Assembly (NCBI GenBank): GCA_022792175.1
Contig: JAAWAN010000027.1
Span: 1-38,875 of the forward strand
Length of the DNA stretch: 38,875 nt
Source of the DNA: Provencibacterium sp.
GTDB taxonomy: Bacteria; Bacillota; Clostridia; Oscillospirales; Ruminococcaceae
Direction: 5' to 3'
In this document: positions 8,577 through 14,969 of the stretch, in pieces
How positions within the stretch are numbered: position 1 is the stretch's first letter
How the letters are laid out: each line of letters opens with the position of its first letter
Notes under the pieces: generated by a model
Seen by the model: only the letters and a program-made list of their open reading frames with translations
The model's database searches: none
Told to the model about the DNA's origin: nothing
Position numbers and translations under genes: made by a program

Positions 8577-8620
8577 GTATTGATTAGTTACCGGTGCCAA
8601 AACAGTACCAAGAAATTACG

Positions 8621-8684
8621 CAAATAAAAACAGCGGATTTTATGGCGTTTTCCATAACAAATAGAAAGCACCATAAAATCCGCT
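8621..8684 (-). terminator. Terminator of the ChrB-like gene
   Basis: A perfect 14-bp inverted repeat (8632-8645/8671-8684) has a 25-nt spacer that contains a smaller hairpin. Read on the minus strand, the stem is followed by a T-rich run (the complement of 8622-8630), as expected for an intrinsic terminator. It lies between two convergent genes and may also stop plus-strand transcription of the endonuclease. Confidence 0.6.
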
Positions 8685-8723
8685 ATTCCAATACCCTCTG
8701 AACGGTTGGACAGAGCACCCTTT

Positions 8724-9269
8724 TTAAAGCTTATCGAGCGTTTTCTGAAGCTGGGCGGCAAAATCGCTGGCAGAGGCGCGCAAGCTGTCCACCGCGTCAT
8801 AAAGCTTTTCCTCCAGTTCATGTGCAAAGCCGGAGGAAAAGTGATCGCGGTTTTTGGCCTGCGCATATTTACGCACCGCCTTTTTGAGGCGGTCTGCCTC
8901 ATATTCGCTCAGCTTCTGCCCGGCATGCGCCGCGAGCTGGGTGAAGAGGTCGCCGCATTCGTGCAGCAGCGCGGCATATTCCGAATCAGACTGGCGGCGG
9001 AATTTCTCTATCAGCGCCGCCTCATCCCGGGGATTTAAAAACCGCAGCTCCACCAGCTGCGCCTCGCCGCCCAGTTCGACAATGCGCTGCTGAAGTCGGG
9101 AGAGACGCGCACTGTTTTTCCTGTTTCCCGGAAGGATGGCCACCCCCTGCTTAAAATATTCCGCGCCCAGCTCCTTGAGCTTTCTCCAGACATAGACCCG
9201 GTTTCGGGAAGGGTTAATGGGAAGGCTGTAGCCGAGCGCCAACCACTTTTTAGAAGAATCCATGGCCAT
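8724..9269 (-). CDS. ChrB N-terminal-domain-like protein
   Basis: A 181-residue soluble protein. The first part (SKKWLALGYSLPINPSRNRV, then VWRKLKELGA and GVAILP) resembles the N-terminal domain of the chromate-resistance regulator ChrB, which shows a W-x-L...YSLP...R..VWR.L..LGA pattern. The last third is a charged, helical tail rich in Lys and Glu. The C-terminal ChrB domain is absent and no chrA transporter is adjacent. ATG 9269 is chosen because AAGGAG lies 6-7 nt upstream; a second ATG two codons later is possible. Its role is unknown; chromate resistance should not be assumed. It is transcribed away from the MATE gene from its own promoter. Confidence 0.6.
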   Translation of the reverse strand: MAMDSSKKWLALGYSLPINPSRNRVYVWRKLKELGAEYFKQGVAILPGNRKNSARLSRLQQRIVELGGEAQLVELRFLNPRDEAALIEKFRRQSDSEYAALLHECGDLFTQLAAHAGQKLSEYEADRLKKAVRKYAQAKNRDHFSSGFAHELEEKLYDAVDSLRASASDFAAQLQKTLDKL

Positions 9270-9326
9270 GACCACTCCTTTCTCTGGGCAGACCCCATCC
9301 GGATGGTTCCGATTGTGCCTTTTATT

Positions 9327-9355
9327 ATTGTAGCAACGGATACAAAAAAGGTCAA
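9327..9355 (-). promoter_or_regulatory. SigmaA-type promoter for the ChrB-like gene
   Basis: On the minus strand TTGACC (9355-9350) and TACAAT (9332-9327) are separated by 17 bp, close to the vegetative consensus. It lies about 60 bp before the proposed start. Confidence 0.75.
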
Positions 9356-9437
9356 CCACAAATCCTCTGGAAATAGAAACTCTTCCCTGGCGGCTGAAAA
9401 AATTTCAGCTTCCTCTCTCCTTTTTGAAGTTCCGCTC

Positions 9438-9466
9438 TTGATTTACGCATATCCCCATGATAGGAT
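9438..9466 (+). promoter_or_regulatory. SigmaA-type promoter for the MATE exporter
   Basis: TTGATT (9438-9443) and TAGGAT (9461-9466) are separated by 17 bp, about 50 bp before the exporter start codon. It diverges from the ChrB-like promoter, leaving about 80 bp that could be shared by a regulator. Confidence 0.6.
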
Positions 9467-9516
9467 AGGGAAGATACCGCTGCCATCAAAAAAACGGGAA
9501 AGGGGGAAGCGGAGAA

Positions 9517-10878
9517 ATGGCGCAGGGAACCAAAGATATGACCGAGGGCCGGCCTGCGGGGCTGCTGCTCTCCTTCGCCGTGCCGCTGATGATTGGAAAC
9601 ATCGTTCAGCAGCTGTATATTATTGTCGATACCGCCATTGTCGGCCAGTTTATCGGAGTGGAGGCGCTCGCTGCGCTGGGCGCGGTGGAGTGGCTGCTCT
9701 TTCTGGTGCAGGGCTGCGTTGCCGGATTCACCCAGGGCTTCTCCATTCTGACCGCACAGCGCTTTGGCGCGGAGGATACCGGAGGGCTGCGCCGCTGCTG
9801 CACCGCCTCCCTCCTGCTGACTGGGGGCATCACCCTGCTGACAATGATAATCAGCCTTTTGGGGCTGCGTCCCGTTCTGCGCTTTATGCGCACGCCGGAA
9901 AACATTTTTGAGGATGCCGTCTCCTACAGCATGGTCCTTTTCGGCGGGCTCTTCGCTTATGCCGGCTATAATCTTCTGGCCTCCATTCTGCGTTCGCTGG
10001 GCAACAGCCGCACTCCGCTGCTGGCAATGCTCCTTGCCGCCATTACCAATATTCTGCTGGATCTTCTTTTTGTCGTAGGCTTTCACTGGGGGGTTGCCGG
10101 GGCGGCTCTGGCCACCGTTCTGGCGCAGGCGCTCTCGCTGCTCTTCTGCCTGATGGTGGTGCGGCGCATTCCGGTGCTCTCCCTGAGCGCCGAAGACTGG
10201 CGGCCTCAAAAAAGCCTCTGCCTGCGGCTGCTGCGGCTGGGCTTTCCGGTGGCGTTTCAGAATATCGTCATCTCGGTCGGCGGCATGGTCGTTCAGGCGG
10301 TTATCAACGGCTTCGGCTTTCTCTATGTGGCCGGCTTTACCGCGACCAACAAGCTCTATGGGCTGCTGGAGGTAGCTGCCACCTCCTTTGGCTTCTCGGT
10401 AGCCACCTACTCCGGGCAGAATCTGGGTGCGCGCCGCTATAACCGTATCCGGCAGGGAACGCGCAGCGCCGCTCTGATGGGGATTGTTACGGCGGCAGCC
10501 ATCGGGACGGCCATGCTGCTGCTCGGCCGGCAGATCCTGCGCCTGTTCGTCTCAGGAGAAGCGGGGGAGGCCGCGCAGGTACTGGAGATTGCCTATTTCT
10601 ATCTCGCCATTATGAGCTATGGGCTGCCCGTTCTCTACCTGCTTTATGTTTACCGCTCGGCGCTGCAGGGGATGGGCGACACCCTCACGCCGCTTCTTTC
10701 CGGCGTTGCGGAGCTCATCTTCCGCGTCGGCGTTATTCTGCTGCTGCCGCTGGCGGTCGGGGAAATCGGCCTGTTCTTCGCGGAGGATGCCGCCTGGCTG
10801 GCCGCCGCCATTTTGCTGGCCGCCGTTTACTACTGGCGCGCCGCCCGCCTGCCGCATACGGACGGGGAAGAACTGTAA
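9517..10878 (+). CDS. MATE family efflux transporter
   Basis: A 453-residue polytopic membrane protein with about 12 hydrophobic segments arranged as two MatE halves. The N-terminus has PLMIGNIVQQLYIIVDTAIV, a typical MATE first helix (P-x-x-x-G-x-x-x-x-x-L-Y-x-x-x-D). The second half begins near GFPVAFQNIVISVGGMVVQ. Such proteins export cationic drugs, toxic metabolites or peptides using a Na+ or H+ gradient; the substrate is unknown. ATG 9517 is preceded by an AAGGGGGAAGCGGAG purine stretch. The gene is monocistronic, with its own promoter and a strong terminator. Confidence 0.93.
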   Translation: MAQGTKDMTEGRPAGLLLSFAVPLMIGNIVQQLYIIVDTAIVGQFIGVEALAALGAVEWLLFLVQGCVAGFTQGFSILTAQRFGAEDTGGLRRCCTASLLLTGGITLLTMIISLLGLRPVLRFMRTPENIFEDAVSYSMVLFGGLFAYAGYNLLASILRSLGNSRTPLLAMLLAAITNILLDLLFVVGFHWGVAGAALATVLAQALSLLFCLMVVRRIPVLSLSAEDWRPQKSLCLRLLRLGFPVAFQNIVISVGGMVVQAVINGFGFLYVAGFTATNKLYGLLEVAATSFGFSVATYSGQNLGARRYNRIRQGTRSAALMGIVTAAAIGTAMLLLGRQILRLFVSGEAGEAAQVLEIAYFYLAIMSYGLPVLYLLYVYRSALQGMGDTLTPLLSGVAELIFRVGVILLLPLAVGEIGLFFAEDAAWLAAAILLAAVYYWRAARLPHTDGEEL

Positions 10879-10895
10879 AAACCGTATAGGCTGGC

Positions 10896-10939
10896 CGGGG
10901 CATCCTCCTTTGTACAAAAGGAGGATGCCCCGTTTTTTT
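10896..10939 (+). terminator. Rho-independent terminator of the MATE gene
   Basis: A perfect 16-bp stem (10896-10911 with 10917-10932) has a 5-nt loop and is followed by seven T. It lies 18 bp after the stop codon. On the opposite strand the stem has no T tail, so it would not obviously terminate the convergent fucosidase gene. Confidence 0.93.
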
Positions 10940-10962
10940 ATCAAAAAACCTCTTTCGCTTTT

Positions 10963-12363
10963 TTAATGCAGCATCACCGTTTTCAGCGCTGCGCCCGCGC
11001 GGCAGGCGGTAATTTTCAGCCGCCACTGCCGGGCCGTTACCGGCTGCGAAAAGGGGACAATCCGCTGGTAGCCGACCGTCTCCCCCCGGCAGACGGTATG
11101 CCAGCCCTCCCCGTCCTGCGCCTCGAGCGTAAAGCCCTCTATCCGCTGGCTGAGGGCGATTTCCTCCTGAAGACGCAGATAGCGCGCGCAGACCGGCTGC
11201 GGCGCCGTTATCGTGAGCTCGGCGGCCGGCTGTGTATCGGGCACTTTCCAGTAACCCCCGTCCTCGGAAAGCAGCGAGGCCGGATGATTTTTTTCCTCGC
11301 AGGAGGAAGAAAACTGCGCACCCTTTAACAGATCCACAGAGAGGGAGGCGATAAAGTCGCCCATCTCCCGAAGCCGCTGAACGTCCGGTGCGGCCAGCAG
11401 CCCCTCCCGGTCGGGCGGGATGTTTAAAAGCAGCACCGCGTTCCCGCCCACCGACTGCAGGTAGATATCCTGCAGCGTTTCCAGCGATTTTACCTGAAGG
11501 TCCTCCTGCGGATGGTAAAACCAGCCCGGACGAATGGAGGTATCCACCTCGGCCGGATACCAGACGAGCTCCTTCTCCCCTTCGAGCGCCCGGCGGCTGC
11601 CGAGGTCCTCATCCTGCGAAGAGATGGGGCACTGCCGGAAGGCCTCGCTGTCCTCCTGCTGGCTTTTTTCGCTCACCCGCTCAGCACTCTGCAGCGCCGC
11701 GGGGACAACGCTCCACTCCGCCCTTCTGCAGTGGCCAGCCTCGTTGCCGCACCAGCGCACATCCGGCCCGCAGACCGAGATGCAGGCATTCGGCTGATGC
11801 GAACGGATCAGCCGGTAGTAGCGCTCCCAGTCATAGCGCTGACGCTTTCCGTTTGCTCCTTCGCCGCAGGCTCCATCAAACCAGAGGCAGTAGAGCTCCC
11901 CATAGCCGGTTAAAAGCTCGGTCAGCTGGGCGCAGAAGTAGTCGTTATAAGGCTCCCCCTGCCCATAGCGCGGCTCATGCCGGTCCCAGGGGGAGAGATA
12001 AATCCCCAGCTTCAGTCCATATTTTCTGCAGGAATCAGCCAGCTGGCGCACGATATCCCGCCCATAGGGGGAGTGCATCACCGAGTGCTTCGTCTGCTTC
12101 GTATCCCAGAGGCAGAAGCCGTCATGGTGCTTGGCGGTGAGAATCGCCGCCCGTATCCCCGCGCTTTTAAGCGCCTCGCACCACTGGTCGGTGTCGAGAT
12201 TTCGGGGATTAAAGATGCCCGGGTCCTCCGAGCCATCCCCCCATTCCCGGCCGGTAAAGGTGTTGACGCCGAAATGAAAAAACGCGGTAAACTCCAGCTG
12301 CTGCCAGGCAATCTGGCGGGGATGGGGGGTGACCGCTATCAGGCGGCTGACCTGCTCATCCAT
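10963..12363 (-). CDS. Alpha-L-fucosidase (GH29)
   Basis: A 466-residue glycosidase that would release alpha-linked L-fucose. Signatures are EFTAFFHFGVNTFTGREWG near the N-terminus, the HHDGF motif at residues 79-83, and the nucleophile region LYCLWFDGACGEG with Asp163 as the probable catalytic nucleophile. The C-terminal 100 or so residues (CARYLRLQEE to the end) look like a discoidin-type beta-sandwich often attached to GH29 enzymes. No signal peptide is present, so it is probably cytoplasmic and acts on imported oligosaccharides. ATG 12363 is chosen because AAGGAAGG lies 6 nt upstream; a TTG one codon earlier is less likely. It is the last gene of a minus-strand glycan cluster. Confidence 0.9.
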   Translation of the reverse strand: MDEQVSRLIAVTPHPRQIAWQQLEFTAFFHFGVNTFTGREWGDGSEDPGIFNPRNLDTDQWCEALKSAGIRAAILTAKHHDGFCLWDTKQTKHSVMHSPYGRDIVRQLADSCRKYGLKLGIYLSPWDRHEPRYGQGEPYNDYFCAQLTELLTGYGELYCLWFDGACGEGANGKRQRYDWERYYRLIRSHQPNACISVCGPDVRWCGNEAGHCRRAEWSVVPAALQSAERVSEKSQQEDSEAFRQCPISSQDEDLGSRRALEGEKELVWYPAEVDTSIRPGWFYHPQEDLQVKSLETLQDIYLQSVGGNAVLLLNIPPDREGLLAAPDVQRLREMGDFIASLSVDLLKGAQFSSSCEEKNHPASLLSEDGGYWKVPDTQPAAELTITAPQPVCARYLRLQEEIALSQRIEGFTLEAQDGEGWHTVCRGETVGYQRIVPFSQPVTARQWRLKITACRAGAALKTVMLH

Positions 12364-12459
12364 CAAAATCCTTCCTTTCTCTGTAGCCTTTTGGCCTGTC
12401 CGAACGCCGGGGAAGAATTTCTCCCAGGCCCGAGGAGGGCTAAAAGCCTCCCGCGCCTT

Positions 12460-12945
12460 TTATCGCTTTTCTTCCCCTGTTAAAGCCTTTTTAAAATTGA
12501 GCTGCCGTTTTTCCTCCTGATAGCCCTGCGCGCGGTAAAAGGCGTGCGCACCGGTGCGGCTTTCGCCGGAGACGAGGCGGACGGCCGCGACCCCCGTCTC
12601 CCCTGCCCGGCGCTCCAGCTCATTCATCAGCGCCGCAGCAATGCCCCTTCTTCGCCAGTCCGGCAAAACGGCCAGCCCGAGGATGTTCTTCATCGGCGGC
12701 GCATAGAGCACCTGGTAATCGCAGGCATGCAGATAACCCACCACCCTGCCCTGCATTTCGGCCACCAGAATGCACTGTCCGCATTCCGGCAAAAGCGCCT
12801 GCAGGCGCTTTCCCACCTCTTCGGGGGAGGAAGGGTAGCCCATCGCTTCGCCGCAGAGCCGCGCGATAGCCGCCGCATCGGAAAGCGCCGCCCGGCGAAT
12901 GATCAACGGCCCTGCCTGCCCGGCGGGAGAGTGCCCTCTTTCCAT
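12460..12945 (-). CDS. GNAT family N-acetyltransferase
   Basis: A 161-residue acyltransferase of the GNAT fold. The acetyl-CoA loop is visible as VLPDWRRRGIAAALM after the LGLA strand, and the C-terminal part has AHAFYRAQGYQEEKRQLNF, the usual GNAT ending. The substrate cannot be predicted. ATG 12945 is chosen because AAGGAAGGG lies 10 nt upstream; a GTG three codons earlier overlaps the Shine-Dalgarno sequence. It starts 28 nt after the stop of the FAD oxidoreductase and ends 96 nt before the fucosidase, so the three probably share a transcript. Confidence 0.85.
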   Translation of the reverse strand: MERGHSPAGQAGPLIIRRAALSDAAAIARLCGEAMGYPSSPEEVGKRLQALLPECGQCILVAEMQGRVVGYLHACDYQVLYAPPMKNILGLAVLPDWRRRGIAAALMNELERRAGETGVAAVRLVSGESRTGAHAFYRAQGYQEEKRQLNFKKALTGEEKR

Positions 12946-12973
12946 ATGCCGCACGCCCTTCCTTCATCAAAGC

Positions 12974-14767
12974 TTAGCGCACATCTACGCTGAATATCCG
13001 CACCCTTTCCCCTCCCCAGGAGGCTATGGGACGGATTTTAAGCCGGGTAAAGGGCAGCGAAAGCGGGATAACCACCAGCCGCCGCCGGTTATTTTCCGTA
13101 TGAAAAATTTTCTGCCACTGCCCGCTGCCGCTGTCGGCATAAACGGCAAAGCTGCGCAGCAAAGTGCCGGGCATGGTAAGCGGCGCTTCATCCAGATAGA
13201 GGTTGCAGCGCATCGGGAACAGCCGCAGATATTCGCGGCGGTCTCCCCAGCTGCGGCGGTTTAAATCGCTGTCCAGAAACAGGCGCAGCGCGCAGGCCTT
13301 CGTCTCTTCCCCAAAGTCCAGAAGGATTTCCTCATCCGGTTCCCCCTCCCAGCAGTTTTCATTTTCTCCGCAGGGGCGGTCCAGCCCGTTTCTCAGCAGC
13401 TCTGCATTGCCGGAGGGAGCCGAGAGCCTTGCCCGCCGCAGCGGCGCAGCCGGTTCCCTCCCGTGCAGCGGGAGAAAGCAGTCGTCCAGCATCAGCGTCT
13501 GCTGCAGCTCGGGAATAGCCTGCTCATAAACGCCGCGCGGGGAAAGCCCCTCCCGGATGGCAATCGAGGCGGCCGTTCCCAGCGCCTGCCCCAGCAGACC
13601 GCAGGTCGCCATCACGCGGCAGGAGGAAAGCGCCGTATGGGTGGCGCTGATATTGCGCCCGGCAAACATCAGGTTTTCTATGTTCCTGGAATACAGGCAG
13701 CGGTAGGGGATACCAAAGGGGGAGGGCGCCGGATGCCAGACGGTCGGCGGCTCGGTGGTGGCAAAGCCCATGGGGTGGTGGTCGTCCATCGTCCAGCCGC
13801 CGTAGGCCACCACGTCCTCAAATTTTCCTTCGCTGCGCACATCCTGCTGGCTCAGGATATAGTCGCCCACATAGCGGCGGCTCTCCCGCTTGCCGGGCAG
13901 CATGCCCAGCCACTCCAGCTCCCAGTTGTCCGCCTGCACCTCGCCGCTGTTTTTAATGAAATCCCAGGTGCCATAGGCAGTTTTCAAAAGCTCATCGCGC
14001 AGCTGCTCGGTGTCTGCGATGCTGTCCTGCATCCCGCCCAACTCGAGCCACCAGAAGTTGTCCTGCGCCCATTCGACCGGGGAGGAGAAATCAATCTTGT
14101 TTTTAAAATCTTCTTTTTTGAGCTTGTAGGCCCAGTCAGGCGGAATAAACGAAACCGGTCCGGCGGTTTCCCGTGCCTGGATAAGGCAGGACATGCCCAT
14201 CGTATGCTCATCGCTCTGCAAAGGGGCAATATCCTCTCCAAATTCCGAGCTGGCCTCCCGGCCCATTCGGAACTCCGCGCCGGTCAGCGGAGCCAACACG
14301 CTGTCGCCCGAGCAGTCGGCAAACAGCTTTGCCGTCACCCGGTGCCAGCTCTGGGTGGTCGTCTGCCAGCCGGTGACCGAAAGGATGCGCTCTTTCTGCA
14401 TCTGTGCCTCGCAGCAGGAACAGTTTAACAGCAGCTCGATATTCTCCTGAAAACGCACCTTTTCATAGAGAATGCTGTCCCAGATGGAAAAATTCATCCG
14501 GGGATTGCGGTAGATGTTTTCCAGCGCCAGCTCCTCTAAAAGGCCGGTTTCCCGGTTGTTCTCCCCGTGCGCGCCGCGTATCCACATGCGGATTTCACTC
14601 GAGGCATTTCCGCCCAGCACCGGCCTGTCCTGCATGAGCAGAACCCGGCAGCCGTGGCGGGCCGCCGAAACAGCGGCGAACATCCCCGCCAGCCCGCCGC
14701 CCACTACGCAAAGGTCCGCCTCATGGGAGAAGGTTTCAAACCCGTATTTTTCCTGTTTATGAATCAT
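12974..14767 (-). CDS. FAD-dependent oxidoreductase with C-terminal discoidin-like domain
   Basis: A 597-residue protein. The FAD-binding start ADLCVVGGGLAGMFAAVSAA is followed by LGGNASSEIRMW, the pattern of the PF12831-like family. DCSGDSVLAPLTGAEF is the central motif, and ENLMFAGRNISATHTALSS with a GLLGQALGTAAS helix closes the FAD site. About 130 C-terminal residues (from EILLDFGEETKACALRLFLD to RVRIFSVDVR) have the look of an F5/8C-type carbohydrate-binding sandwich. There is no signal peptide. ATG 14767 has GGGAGGG about 9 nt upstream. It resembles the enzyme at 4.1-5.4 kb but is larger. Together with the fucosidase it suggests oxidative work on a glycoside; the reaction is unknown. 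Confidence 0.82.
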   Translation of the reverse strand: MIHKQEKYGFETFSHEADLCVVGGGLAGMFAAVSAARHGCRVLLMQDRPVLGGNASSEIRMWIRGAHGENNRETGLLEELALENIYRNPRMNFSIWDSILYEKVRFQENIELLLNCSCCEAQMQKERILSVTGWQTTTQSWHRVTAKLFADCSGDSVLAPLTGAEFRMGREASSEFGEDIAPLQSDEHTMGMSCLIQARETAGPVSFIPPDWAYKLKKEDFKNKIDFSSPVEWAQDNFWWLELGGMQDSIADTEQLRDELLKTAYGTWDFIKNSGEVQADNWELEWLGMLPGKRESRRYVGDYILSQQDVRSEGKFEDVVAYGGWTMDDHHPMGFATTEPPTVWHPAPSPFGIPYRCLYSRNIENLMFAGRNISATHTALSSCRVMATCGLLGQALGTAASIAIREGLSPRGVYEQAIPELQQTLMLDDCFLPLHGREPAAPLRRARLSAPSGNAELLRNGLDRPCGENENCWEGEPDEEILLDFGEETKACALRLFLDSDLNRRSWGDRREYLRLFPMRCNLYLDEAPLTMPGTLLRSFAVYADSGSGQWQKIFHTENNRRRLVVIPLSLPFTRLKIRPIASWGGERVRIFSVDVR

Positions 14768-14844
14768 TCTGATTGGCCCTCCCTTTTCCTGCCGCAAAAG
14801 CGGGCTCTGAACAGCCCTTCCGCTTTACCTGCAGAAAATAAAAA

Positions 14845-14887
14845 TCCTATGGTATAATAGCCACTCTGTGGCTATTATACCATAGGA
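14845..14887. repeat. Palindromic element, 20-bp arms, related to the 38.6-kb repeats
   Basis: A perfect 20-bp inverted repeat (14845-14864 and 14868-14887) with a 3-nt loop. The arms contain CTATGGTATAATAGCC, and the same sequence in pieces makes up the 91-bp tandem repeat at the window end. It sits between the lipoprotein gene's stop and the FAD oxidoreductase start. A T tail is lacking, so it is more like an interspersed REP/MITE-type element than a simple terminator. Confidence 0.8.
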
Positions 14888-14969
14888 AAGCCGGTCAAAA
14901 AAGCCTGTAAGGCAGTAAATCAGATTTTGCCGCCCAATTTTCCGGCCTGTAAAGCCGGAATCCCTTTTC

